The notes: generated by a model not told the origin, from the sequence alone. A stretch of DNA of 21,353 bases from Anammoximicrobium sp032229885 (GCA_032229885.1 JAVYAJ010000039.1:1-21353); one strand, 5' to 3'. Counted from the first letter of the stretch, positions 14,202-21,353 are shown. Translations and numbers: made by a program.

Positions 14202-15074
14202 GTGTTTACCGCGCGCGAATATGAACTGATCGATTTCGGCGCCGCTCGTCGTCTCGAGCGGTTCGGCGGAGTCGTTGTGGATCGCCCGTGTCCGACGGCC
14301 GGCGATGGGCTGCCGGCCGTGCCCGCGCACTGGGCGCGCGTTGATCTGCGTTTCGATCGCGCGAACGACCAATCGGGGCGCTGGACCGGCCGCGGGGCGG
14401 AATGCGATGGCTCGGCGCCGTGGCTCGCGAGGCACGGCGAATTGACGTTCGAACTGCGGCCGACGCCATTGGGCCAAGTGGGACTTTTTCCCGAACAAGC
14501 GACCTGCTGGGATTGGATCGCCCAGCAGGTCCGGCGCGTCGGGCGCGGCGCGCGGGTTCTGAACCTGTTCGCCTACACGGGCGGCTCGACGCTGGCCGCC
14601 GCGGCCGCCGGGGCTGAAGTCGTCCACGTCGATGCGGCTCGTCCAATGGTGGCCTGGGCCCGCCGCAACGCGACCCGATCCGGCCTGTCCGCGGCGCCGA
14701 TCCGCTGGATCGTCGAGGACGCCGCCAAGTTCGTGGCCCGCGAGGCGCGGCGCGGTCGACGCTACGACGGTCTGATCCTCGACCCGCCCAGCTACGGCCA
14801 CGGGCCGCGGGGCGAGCCCTGGAAGATCGAGCGACATCTGGACGACCTGTTGTCCGGGTGCGCCGCGATCCTGGCCGAACGCCCCGCGTTCGTCCTGCTG
14901 ACCTGCCACTCGCCGCAGCTTGGCGGCGAGCGATTGCACGACGCGCTGGCGCGCAGCCTGCCCGGCGACTGTCGCCCGGCGGTGCGCACACGAACTCTTT
15001 TTCTGCAGACCGCCGACGACCGCCGCCTGCCCAGCGGCTGGGCGGCCACCTGGCCGGAGTGCCCCGTCCCGTGA
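14202..15074 (+). CDS. RlmI-like class I SAM-dependent methyltransferase
   Basis: This cytoplasmic protein of 290 residues belongs to the SAM-dependent methyltransferases related to RlmI/RlmK, which methylate cytosine-5 or guanine-N7 in 23S rRNA. The N-terminal part (ELIDFGAARRLERFGGVVVD at 8-27) precedes the catalytic fold. The SAM-binding motif I is VLNLFAYTGGSTLAAAAAGA (119-138), with the acidic residue after strand 2 in VHVDAARPMV (141-150). DPPSYGHG (194-201) is the family motif IV. No PUA domain is present, unlike E. coli RlmI (about 400 residues). GTG 14202 is chosen because homologous sequence begins there and TATACT at 14189 would make transcripts start at it; an in-frame ATG exists at 14142 but lies before the -10 box. 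The stop overlaps the next gene by 4 nt, so the two are co-expressed. The exact RNA target is unknown. Confidence 0.82.
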   Translation: MFTAREYELIDFGAARRLERFGGVVVDRPCPTAGDGLPAVPAHWARVDLRFDRANDQSGRWTGRGAECDGSAPWLARHGELTFELRPTPLGQVGLFPEQATCWDWIAQQVRRVGRGARVLNLFAYTGGSTLAAAAAGAEVVHVDAARPMVAWARRNATRSGLSAAPIRWIVEDAAKFVAREARRGRRYDGLILDPPSYGHGPRGEPWKIERHLDDLLSGCAAILAERPAFVLLTCHSPQLGGERLHDALARSLPGDCRPAVRTRTLFLQTADDRRLPSGWAATWPECPVP

Positions 15075-15868
15075 TTCAACTGATCACCAGCGTTCACAAT
15101 CCGCGGATCAAGCACGCCGTGCGGCTGCGAAACGGCCGCGAGCGGTGCCGACAGTGCCAAATCTTGGTCGACGGAGACCGCGAGATTCTGCGGGCGCACC
15201 AGGCGGGGGTCGTGCTGCGCGAGGTGTTCGCCTGCTGGCCGACGGACGACGCGGCCGGACCACCGTGGCTTGCGATATTGCAGGCCGCGGGCGTCGATGT
15301 ATGGCGAGTCGCGCCGCACGTCTTTGCACGGCTGGCGTACGGGGAGCGTGACCAGGGCGCGGTGGCGGTGGCCGAGCCGCCGCGGCGCGCGCTGGCCGAG
15401 TTGGCGCTCGGCGACAACCCATTGGTCGTGGTGCTGGCCGGCGTCGAGAAACCGGGCAACGTCGGGGCCGTGGTTCGCACCGCCGACGCGGTCGGCGCCA
15501 CCGCCGTGATCGTCGCCGACGGGGCGACCGACCTGTACAACCCAAACGCGATTCGCGCCAGTCTGGGCACTATCTTTGCCGTGCCCGTATGCGCCGCCGC
15601 CGGCCATGCCGTGCTGGCGTGGCTGCGCGACAATGGTCTGCAAGTCTACGCGGCCCGCGTCGAGGCGTCCGTGCCGTACACACGGGCCTCGTATCGCGGG
15701 CCGACGGCCCTGGTCCTAGGCAGCGAGTCCGAGGGGCTGTCTGAGATCTGGCAGGACCGGGACATCACGGCCGTGTCGCTGCCGATGCGCGGAGCGGCGG
15801 ACAGCCTGAACGTGTCGACCACCGCCGCCGTTTTGCTGTACGAAGCGCTGCGGCAGCGGCAAAGTTGA
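15071..15868 (+). CDS. TrmH/SpoU-family RNA 2'-O-methyltransferase
   Basis: This SPOUT-class (trefoil-knot) enzyme of 265 residues would methylate ribose 2'-OH groups in tRNA or rRNA using SAM. An N-terminal substrate-binding domain (ITSVHNPRIKHAVRLR at 5-20; 1-105) has the L30e-like opening of RlmB/TsnR-type members. The three SpoU motifs are all present: motif 1 at 126-136 (EKPGNVGAVVR, with N130 and R136), motif 2 LVLGSESEGL (214-223) and motif 3 SLPMRGAADSLNVSTTAA (236-253). The GTG start overlaps the TGA of the preceding methyltransferase gene in GTGA, and GGAG (15056-15059) lies 11 nt upstream, so translation is coupled. The target nucleotide cannot be told from sequence. Confidence 0.9.
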   Translation: MIQLITSVHNPRIKHAVRLRNGRERCRQCQILVDGDREILRAHQAGVVLREVFACWPTDDAAGPPWLAILQAAGVDVWRVAPHVFARLAYGERDQGAVAVAEPPRRALAELALGDNPLVVVLAGVEKPGNVGAVVRTADAVGATAVIVADGATDLYNPNAIRASLGTIFAVPVCAAAGHAVLAWLRDNGLQVYAARVEASVPYTRASYRGPTALVLGSESEGLSEIWQDRDITAVSLPMRGAADSLNVSTTAAVLLYEALRQRQS

Positions 15869-15919
15869 GCGGCGCGTGGCGTCCGTTCACCCGTGTTTCG
15901 CCGCGCATCGCACAGCGCG

Positions 15920-15944
15920 GCGCGCGCGGCCGCGTGGCGCGCGC
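15920..15944. terminator. Candidate bidirectional terminator hairpin
   Basis: GCGCGCGC (15920-15927) pairs perfectly with GCGCGCGC (15937-15944) across a 9-nt loop. It lies in the 96-bp gap where the TrmH-family gene (+) and the HAD gene (-) converge. No U-tract follows, so its role rests on strength and position. Confidence 0.35.
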
Positions 15945-15964
15945 AACCGCCCGGCGACACCCGT

Positions 15965-16588
15965 TCAGGCTTCGGCGATGCGCACGCCCCGTTCGGCCAG
16001 CGCGGCGGCCAAGTCGTCGGCGCCGGTGAACAGCACTGCGTCGAACCCGACGCGACGAGCGCCGTCGACATGCTCCGGCCGATCATCCACGAAGAAGATC
16101 TCGGGCGGCCGCGCGCCGGCCAACGCAGCCGCGGCTTGATAGATGGCCGGGTCCGGCTTTAGAGCCCGCAATTCATAGCTCAGCGCCGCCACGTCGAACA
16201 GCTTGCGCAACACGGGGAAGCGCTGCTCGACATAGAATCGCCAGTGCGCTTCGCACGTGTTGGACAGCACGCCCGTGCGATGGCCGGCGCTGCGCACGCG
16301 ACGGATCAAGTCCGCCACCGCTTCGTCCAACTGGCACATGTCGCTGGCCGCGACCAGCAGCGCGTCCCGGTCGGGGTTGGTCCCGGTCCCTTCGCAGATC
16401 GTCTCGTAGAATTGGTCAGTCGCCAATTCACCCAACTCGTAGGCCGTCTGCAGCCCGCTGTCGTAGACGATCTCGTGGATCGTCCGGGCGTCCGCGCCGA
16501 TCAACTCGGCCATTTGTCGGACCGCGATCTGGGGGTCGAACCGCAGTACGACATTGCCGAGGTCGAAGTACAGAAAACTCGGGGGCAT
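15965..16588 (-). CDS. HAD superfamily (subfamily IA) phosphatase
   Basis: This cytoplasmic hydrolase of 207 residues would remove phosphate from a small metabolite through an aspartyl-phosphate intermediate. Motif I is FDLGNVVLRFD with nucleophile D9. Its second acid is replaced by Gly, as in YihX-type glucose-1-phosphatases (DLGNV). Motif II is VLSN (S109), motif III lysine is K144 in RALKPDPAIY, and motif IV is FVDDRPEHV (D168, D169). The helical cap lies at about 18-85. ATG 16588 is preferred over ATG 16594 because AAAGGA (16595-16600, minus strand) lies 6 nt before the former and touches the latter. The gene stands alone, convergent with the TrmH-family gene and divergent from lutA. The substrate is not identifiable. 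Confidence 0.88.
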   Translation of the reverse strand: MPPSFLYFDLGNVVLRFDPQIAVRQMAELIGADARTIHEIVYDSGLQTAYELGELATDQFYETICEGTGTNPDRDALLVAASDMCQLDEAVADLIRRVRSAGHRTGVLSNTCEAHWRFYVEQRFPVLRKLFDVAALSYELRALKPDPAIYQAAAALAGARPPEIFFVDDRPEHVDGARRVGFDAVLFTGADDLAAALAERGVRIAEA

Positions 16589-16814
16589 CGACATTCCTTT
16601 GTCACGGATGGACGGTGAAACCAAGTGTCCGCGCCGCGGCAAGCGTCCCAGAGGGCGGCAGGCCGGAAAACTCTCTCGCTCCGCACCACGACCGGATGTC
16701 GCCGGTGCGCATCCGACACTCGCCGCGTGCCGTCCGCGGAACGACGCCGACCGGGACGCGCGGCCCCGCGCGGGCCGGCTCGCCCGCGCACGGCAAAGAA
16801 GTCCGGTACACAAG

Positions 16815-16843
16815 CAGACACGCCTCGCCGCGTGGGATATAGT
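16815..16843 (+). promoter_or_regulatory. Candidate lutABC promoter
   Basis: CAGACA (16815-16820, 4 of 6 matches to TTGACA) is followed after 17 nt by TATAGT (16838-16843, 5 of 6). A start near 16850 would leave a 24-nt leader that contains GGAGGG (16863-16868). The rest of the 285-bp gap from 16589 shows no gene. Confidence 0.45.
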
Positions 16844-16873
16844 ATAGCAGGCGTCGCGCAGCGGAGGGTTGTC

Positions 16874-17620
16874 ATGCGAGTCGGGTTGTTCATCCCCTGT
16901 TACATCGACCAGTTGTTTCCCGACGTCGGTTTGGCCACCGTCGAAGTCCTGGAACGGCAGGGCGTCGAAGTCGATTACCCGCGGTCCCAGACCTGTTGCG
17001 GGCAACCGATGGCCAATACCGGCTGTCTGGAGGACACGCGCCCGTTGGCGGTGAAGTTTCTGCAGATCTTCCGAGACTATCCGTACGTCGTCTGTCCGTC
17101 GGGCAGTTGCGTTTCGATGGTCCGCCACCACTACGACGCGTACCTGACAGGGCAGCCTGGATTCGACGAGCTGAAGCAAAAGACATTCGAGCTGTGCGAG
17201 TTCCTGACCGACGTGCTGCACGTCGAGCGGATCGGCGGCCGTTTTCCGTACCGCGTCGGTTTGCACAACAGTTGCCAGGGCCTCCGTGCCCTGCGGTTGG
17301 GCCAGCCCAGCGAGATCGTCGGCCCGGCGTTCAACAAGATCGGCCGTCTTCTGGAGACGGTCGACGAGCTGAAACTGACGCAGTTGAGTCGGCCTGACGA
17401 CTGCTGCGGCTTTGGCGGGACGTTCGCCGTCAACGAAGAGGCCGTGTCGGCGCGGATGGGTTTGGACCGGCTGCGCGACCACGAGCAGGCCGGGACCCAG
17501 GTGTTGACCGCGGCCGATATGTCGTGCCTGATGCACATGGACGGGCTGATCCGTCGTTACCGCAAGGACATCCAGGTGATGCACGTCGCCCAGATTTTTT
17601 CGGCGGCGCAGCGCGCCTGA
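16874..17620 (+). CDS. lutA: Lactate utilization protein A (CCG-domain Fe-S subunit)
   Basis: This 248-residue subunit of the LutABC complex oxidises L-lactate to pyruvate in the cytoplasm and feeds electrons towards the respiratory chain. It carries two cysteine-rich CCG domains as in GlpC and heterodisulfide reductase subunit B. The first has CCG at 41-43 with C74 and C79 (CPSGSC). The second has C134 (HNSCQGLR), CCGFGG at 177-182 and C218 (ADMSCLM). The N-terminus RVGLFIPCYIDQLFPDVG and the length are usual for LutA. ATG 16874 has GGAGGG 5 nt upstream; the open frame upstream is GC-rich non-coding sequence. It is the first gene of lutABC, with 40 bp to lutB. Confidence 0.95.
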   Translation: MRVGLFIPCYIDQLFPDVGLATVEVLERQGVEVDYPRSQTCCGQPMANTGCLEDTRPLAVKFLQIFRDYPYVVCPSGSCVSMVRHHYDAYLTGQPGFDELKQKTFELCEFLTDVLHVERIGGRFPYRVGLHNSCQGLRALRLGQPSEIVGPAFNKIGRLLETVDELKLTQLSRPDDCCGFGGTFAVNEEAVSARMGLDRLRDHEQAGTQVLTAADMSCLMHMDGLIRRYRKDIQVMHVAQIFSAAQRA

Positions 17621-17660
17621 GGACGGGAATCGATCCCCGCAAGGCGTCGGAGGCTGATCC

Positions 17661-19070
17661 ATGAAAGTACACGCCACCCACGACCACGCCGACCTGGCGG
17701 CCGAGTTCGTCGCCGACAGCCAACGCACCGCGTGGCACGATCAGGCCCTGTGGTTCGTCCGAGCCAAACGCGACACAGCCGCCCGCGCAGTGCCCGAATG
17801 GGAACGCCTGCGCGAGCTGGCGTCGCAGATCAAGCTGCACACGCTCGCGAATCTGGTCGACTATCTCGAACAGTTCGAGGCCCACGCGGTGCAGAAGGGC
17901 GCCTGTGTCCATTGGGCCCGCGACGCCCGCGAGCACAATCAGATCGTGCTGCGGATCCTCCAGGAACACGGCGCACGGCGGATCGTCAAGAGCAAGTCGA
18001 TGCTGACCGAAGAATGCGGCCTGAACCCGCATCTCCAGGCCCACGGCATCGAGGTCGTGGACACCGATCTGGGCGAGCGGATCGTCCAGTTGCGCGACGA
18101 ACCGCCCAGCCACATCGTCCTGCCGGCCATCCACATCAAGAAAGAGGAGGTCGGCCAGTTGTTCCATCAGCGCCTGGGCACGGCGGCCGAGGCGACCGAT
18201 CCGAAGTATCTGGCCGAGGCGGCGCGGGCCCATCTACGCGACAAGTTCCTCGCTGCGGATGCAGGCATCACGGGCGTCAATTTTGCGATTGCGGAGACCG
18301 GCGGTTTCGTGGTCTGCACGAATGAAGGCAACGCCGACCTGGGCATCTCGCTGCCGCGGCTGCACATCGCGTGCCTGGGGATCGAGAAGCTGCTGCCGCG
18401 AGCCTGCGACCTAGCCGTGTTTTTGCGGCTGCTGTCGCGCTCGGCCACCGGCCAGCCGATTACGGCCTACACCTCGCACTTTCACGGCCCCATCCCTGGC
18501 GGGCAACTGCACATCGTCCTGGTGGACAACGGCCGCAGCCGGATCCGGCAGAACCCGCTGTTCCGCGAATCGCTCAAATGTATCCGCTGCGGGGCGTGCA
18601 TGAACACGTGTCCCGTCTACCGCCGCAGCGGCGGCTATAGCTACGACAACACCATCCCCGGCCCGATCGGTTCCGTCCTGGGGCCGCTGCAGGATCCCAA
18701 ACTGCACCGCAGCCTGCCGTACGCGTGCAGCCTGTGCGGCTCGTGCACCGAGGTCTGCCCGGTCAAGATTCCGCTGGCCCAGCAACTGCTGACGTGGCGG
18801 GGCGAGATCGTCCGCATGCACCTGCTGCCATGGCGCAAGCGGCTGGCGATGAAGGCGCTGAGCATCGTGCTTCGCAACACGTGGATGTATGCCCTGGCCG
18901 GACGGATGGCGCGGCGGATCATCCCGCGCACGCCCCGCTTTCTGATCTATAACCGCTGGAACGCCTGGGGCAAGCAGCGCGAGATCCCCGCTTTTCCCAA
19001 ACACAGCTTCCGCGAGCTGTACCAACAGCGACAGCGGGCAACACAATCCGAGCGGAAAGGGACCTCATGA
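17661..19070 (+). CDS. lutB: Lactate utilization protein B (LUD domain plus two 4Fe-4S clusters)
   Basis: This 469-residue subunit is the central electron-transfer part of the lactate-oxidising LutABC complex. The LUD domain covers about 70-300 and contains IVKSKSMLTEECGLN (108-122) and GVNFAIAETGGFVVCTNEGN (205-224). Two ferredoxin-type 4Fe-4S motifs follow: C307, C310, C313 and C317 (CIRCGACMNTCP), then C356, C359, C362 and C366 (CSLCGSCTEVCP). The C-terminal 90 residues are basic and match the DUF3390-like tail of the family. The length is normal. ATG 17661 has GGAGG 7 nt upstream. The stop overlaps the lutC start in ATGA, so the two are translationally coupled. Confidence 0.96.
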   Translation: MKVHATHDHADLAAEFVADSQRTAWHDQALWFVRAKRDTAARAVPEWERLRELASQIKLHTLANLVDYLEQFEAHAVQKGACVHWARDAREHNQIVLRILQEHGARRIVKSKSMLTEECGLNPHLQAHGIEVVDTDLGERIVQLRDEPPSHIVLPAIHIKKEEVGQLFHQRLGTAAEATDPKYLAEAARAHLRDKFLAADAGITGVNFAIAETGGFVVCTNEGNADLGISLPRLHIACLGIEKLLPRACDLAVFLRLLSRSATGQPITAYTSHFHGPIPGGQLHIVLVDNGRSRIRQNPLFRESLKCIRCGACMNTCPVYRRSGGYSYDNTIPGPIGSVLGPLQDPKLHRSLPYACSLCGSCTEVCPVKIPLAQQLLTWRGEIVRMHLLPWRKRLAMKALSIVLRNTWMYALAGRMARRIIPRTPRFLIYNRWNAWGKQREIPAFPKHSFRELYQQRQRATQSERKGTS

Positions 19071-19663
19071 CCGCCACGAGCAAAGCCGAGATTCTCCGAG
19101 CCTTGCGGGGTACGACGCTCGAGCCGGTCGAGTTGCCCGATCTGGACCAGTCGTGGACAACCTACGCGGATCGTGTCGAACAGTTTTCCACCGTCCTGCA
19201 GGCCGTCGGCGGCCAGGCCTACCGCGCCGCGGATCTCGCGGACGTCAATCGGCGTCTGGAACAGATCGCCGCGTACCGCGATGCGACCAAGGTCTGCGCG
19301 TCGCTGGACGGCATTCACAAGGCCAACGTGCGGCTCGACGACGCGACGGATCCCCATCAGCTCGAGGACGTCGATTTCTTCGTCGCCACCGGCCAGTTCG
19401 GCGTGGCGGAAAACGGCGCCGTCTGGGTCACGGACGCCGCCGTTCGCCATCGGGCGCTGTACTTCCTGACGCAGCATCTGGCGTTGGTTGTGCCCGCCAC
19501 CGAACTGGTGGACAATCTGCATCAGGCCTACGCGCGGCTAAGCTTCGCCGAGCCTCGTTTCGGCATGTTCCTGTCCGGCCCGTCCAAGACGGCGGACATC
19601 GAACAATCGCTCGTGATCGGCGCGCACGGCGCGCGCTCGCACACGGTGTTCCTGATCGGCTGA
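19067..19663 (+). CDS. lutC: Lactate utilization protein C (LUD domain)
   Basis: This third subunit of LutABC (198 residues) has a LUD domain but no Fe-S motif. The family signature near the C-terminus is GPSKTADIEQSLVIGAHG (171-188), preceded by EDVDFFVATGQFGVAENGAV cut at 100-119 and the strand LALVVPATELV (138-148). It starts with ATG inside the lutB stop codon (ATGA) with GGAAAGGG just upstream. It is a normal-length family member, slightly short of the 230-240 residues of Bacillus LutC. No lactate permease (lutP) or regulator (lutR) gene lies in the window. After the stop a CCGGGCGCCCGG palindrome (19669-19680) might form a weak hairpin. Confidence 0.94.
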   Translation: MTATSKAEILRALRGTTLEPVELPDLDQSWTTYADRVEQFSTVLQAVGGQAYRAADLADVNRRLEQIAAYRDATKVCASLDGIHKANVRLDDATDPHQLEDVDFFVATGQFGVAENGAVWVTDAAVRHRALYFLTQHLALVVPATELVDNLHQAYARLSFAEPRFGMFLSGPSKTADIEQSLVIGAHGARSHTVFLIG

Positions 19664-19810
19664 GCCGGCCGGGCGCCCGGAACGCCCGTCGCCCGCTCGC
19701 GCGTCCGCCTCGACGACGCGTCCTGACGATGCCTTAGCTCGACGTCAAGGCTAAATGTGGGGCGCAGCCGCGATTGCCAGGCTGCGAGACTTCCGGGCTC
19801 TGGCGAACGC

Positions 19811-20190
19811 GGTAAGGATCGTTCGATCATTTAGTGTCCGATCGTTTACTGAGAAGGCGTGGCGATTTGTAGTCGTTCACGGTTTGTCACACCAGCCTGA
19901 TGGCGACAACCTGCGTCGCAGAACAAGTAAGTCTTGGAGAACGATCACCGAGAATTGAAGCGGAAGAACGCAAGTATCGAAGCGGAAGGGTGCAAACATT
20001 AAAGCGGAAGGACGCAAGCCCTCCGGTGTGTCTGTTCGCGGTCGATCCAATTGGTCCGCTACGAAGAACCTACCTACGTCGAAAGGTCGGACGGTTTGCG
20101 CCGTTCCGCTTCCATTAGCGGCGCATTTCCTGAACGGTTATGCTGATCCTAGATCTCAATCGGACACTCATTGATCGAACGATCCTAACC
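19811..20190. mobile_element. MITE-like element with long terminal inverted repeats
   Basis: The arms at 19811-19844 and 20157-20190 are inverted copies matching at 30 of 34 positions; the arm core is AGGATCGTTCGATCA and then AGTGTCCGAT. If TAA at 19813-19815 and 20186-20188 is a direct target duplication, the element is 19816-20185 (370 bp). This also explains the mismatch at arm position 4. The interior is visibly more AT-rich than the flanking genes and codes for no credible protein. It holds three 22-bp tandem repeats and one inverted copy. A peptide LENDHRELKRKNASIEAE (from 19934) faintly recalls the zipper of IS3 OrfA. The transposase family is unproven. The flanks 19664-19810 and 20191-20251 hold no gene. 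Confidence 0.6.
19958..20018. repeat. Three tandem 22-bp repeats inside the MITE-like element
   Basis: A 17-bp core with consensus AAGCGGAAGRRYGCAAR occurs at 19958-19974, 19980-19996 and 20002-20018, with a spacing of exactly 22 bp. A fourth copy lies inverted at 20095-20111 and matches the second unit at 15 of 17 positions. The inverted copy could pair with any direct copy to form a hairpin. The pattern resembles iterons or protein-binding subterminal repeats of transposons. Confidence 0.75.
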
Positions 20191-20239
20191 CGACAATGAT
20201 GAGTGGGTAACGCCCTAGGAATGCCTGCGTCACGAGGGA

Positions 20240-20245
20240 TACACT
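20240..20245 (+). promoter_or_regulatory. Candidate -10 box of the DUF58 gene, possible leaderless mRNA
   Basis: TACACT lies 6 nt before the ATG at 20252, so transcription would begin at or within a base or two of the start codon. GAGGGA at 20234-20239 abuts the box and would then not be in the message. No -35 box is evident. If a promoter lies further upstream, GAGGGA at 12 nt spacing would be an acceptable ribosome-binding site instead. Confidence 0.35.
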
Positions 20246-20251
20246 GGACTC

Positions 20252-21145
20252 ATGCCCGTCGAAAAATACCTGAAGCCCGAGGTCATCAACCAGATCAAAC
20301 GGCTCGATCTGCGCGCCCAGTTCGTCGTCAAAGGTTTTTTACAAGGTCTGCACGCCAGCCCTTTTCAAGGCTTTTCCGTCGAGTTCTCCGAGCACCGCCG
20401 CTATACGCTCGGCGACGATCCGAAGGACATCGACTGGTTAGTGTATGCCAAGACGGATCGTTACTTTGTCAAGAAATTTGAGGCCGAGACGAACATCACC
20501 GGGTATCTGGTGATGGATCTAAGCCGGTCGATGGACTACACCTATCGCCAAGAGTTGACGAAATTCGATTACGCGATCTGTCTGGCCGCCGCGCTGTGTT
20601 ATCTGATGATCCACCAGCAGGATCCCGTGGGGTTGATCACCTTCGATCAGCGCGTGCGCGACAGCCTGCCGCCGCGCTCGAAGCGGACGCAGCTCGGCAA
20701 CGTGCTGTCCCACCTGGCGCGGCTGCAGCCCACCGGCGCGACGGACATCGCCCACAGCCTGTGGCAGATCGCGGCGATGCTGCGGCATCGCAGCCTGGTG
20801 ATGATCTTTAGCGACTTGCTGGCCGATTGGGAACCGGTGGTCCGCAGCCTGCGGATGCTCAGGCACCGCGGACACGACGTGATCCTGTTCCACGTCTTGG
20901 ACGAGGCCGAGGTCTATTTCCCGTTCGACGGCGTGATCGAGTTCGAAGAGCCGGAGACGCACGAGCGCGTCCAAGTGGACGCCAGCAACTATCGCCAGAC
21001 CTATCGGACCGAAGTCGCCGACTTTCGAGACGCCTATCGCCGCGAGTGTGTGCAAATCGGCGTGGATTACGTCGAGCTGGATACGAGCATGCCGTTCGAC
21101 AAGGCGCTGCTCGAGTACCTCGACAGCCGCCGCGCCCGCTGCTGA
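20252..21145 (+). CDS. DUF58 domain-containing protein (vWA-like, MoxR-associated type)
   Basis: This protein of 297 residues has the DUF58 signature FSEHRRYTLGDDPKDIDWLV (45-64) and then YAKTDRYFVKKFEAETN. A von Willebrand A-like fold follows, with the metal-binding MIDAS motif DLSRS (D89, S91, S93). T164 and D187 (IFSDLL) are candidate MIDAS companions. No membrane helix is present, so it is the short cytoplasmic type. DUF58 proteins usually work with MoxR-type AAA ATPases, likely in metal-cofactor insertion or folding of partner proteins. The MoxR gene normally precedes it, but here the element at 19811-20190 lies upstream; downstream genes are outside the window. The start is supported by position of the first conserved residues. 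Codon use is like its neighbours. Confidence 0.9.
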   Translation: MPVEKYLKPEVINQIKRLDLRAQFVVKGFLQGLHASPFQGFSVEFSEHRRYTLGDDPKDIDWLVYAKTDRYFVKKFEAETNITGYLVMDLSRSMDYTYRQELTKFDYAICLAAALCYLMIHQQDPVGLITFDQRVRDSLPPRSKRTQLGNVLSHLARLQPTGATDIAHSLWQIAAMLRHRSLVMIFSDLLADWEPVVRSLRMLRHRGHDVILFHVLDEAEVYFPFDGVIEFEEPETHERVQVDASNYRQTYRTEVADFRDAYRRECVQIGVDYVELDTSMPFDKALLEYLDSRRARC

Positions 21146-21282
21146 ACGCGCACCGCCCACGGATCCGGGTAACCTCCGACCCAGCGACCTCGCTTGCCGT
21201 ACCACGGATCTCGAACACTCTCACTCGCACCGCAATCCGCCCCGGTGCGAGATGCGCTCTGTACTACTAACCTCAAACATCG

Positions 21283-21305
21283 TGAAAACTGTGACAATGT
21301 TTTCA
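21283..21305. promoter_or_regulatory. Palindrome in the terminal gap (operator or hairpin)
   Basis: TGAAAAC (21283-21289) is perfectly inverted as GTTTTCA (21299-21305) around 9 nt. It lies in an AT-richer stretch after the DUF58 gene, 21146-21353, which shows no gene in the window. It could be an operator for a gene beyond the edge. Confidence 0.3.
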
Positions 21306-21353
21306 GGCAGCGACAGCGTTAAGTTGTTGAAGGGTTACATCTTGTGCTTTCAG

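Noticed and set aside
16589..17728. Upstream extension of the HAD ORF to 587 codons
   Set aside because: It runs antisense through lutA. HAD motif I begins 9 residues after the ATG at 16588.
19958..20018. CRISPR array
   Set aside because: The 17-bp cores are separated by only 5 bp, there are three units, and no cas gene is present.

Overview
The window reads as chromosomal DNA of a GC-rich planctomycete, probably near the Pirellulales. This is inferred from gene content, not from a marker gene. The pointers are a very large secreted PQQ-type beta-propeller protein with added carbohydrate-binding-like modules, frequent GTG/TTG starts, many single-gene transcription units on alternating strands, and gaps filled with short perfect hairpins typical of planctomycete intergenic repeats. 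No rRNA, tRNA or CRISPR array was found.

Layout. Positions 1-375 hold a hairpin cluster and one doubtful small ORF. A purine-nucleoside-phosphorylase-superfamily gene (376-1269, +) converges on a half-size EamA/DMT membrane protein (1364-1810, -). A non-coding gap (1811-2407) with an ACGAAT-type inverted repeat leads to a 958-residue adenine-DNA methyltransferase of the type ISP kind (2408-5284, -) that lacks the nuclease and motor domains. A small conserved-looking protein (5533-5778, +) follows. A 1450-residue secreted protein (6012-10364, -) combines PQQ-like propellers, a degenerate methyltransferase-like insert, a DNRLRE-like module and a malectin-like module. A 0.7 kb repeat-rich gap separates it from an orphan ABC ATPase (11074-11961, +), which converges on a secreted C45-type Ntn hydrolase broken by one frameshift (12002-13865, -).

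The right half holds two translationally coupled RNA-methyltransferase-like genes (14202-15868, +), a HAD phosphatase (15965-16588, -), a complete lutABC lactate-oxidation operon (16874-19663, +) and a DUF58 protein (20252-21145, +). Between lutC and DUF58 lies a roughly 370-380 bp AT-richer element. It is bounded by 34-bp inverted repeats (30/34 matching), has candidate TAA target duplications, and carries three tandem 22-bp repeats plus a fourth inverted copy. This MITE-like element is the most novel-looking structure in the window.

Genes that clearly work together are lutA, lutB and lutC, and possibly the coupled methyltransferase pair. The rest look like independent units. Several TATACT-like -10 boxes lie just upstream of starts, and two are close enough (6-7 nt) to suggest leaderless mRNAs.
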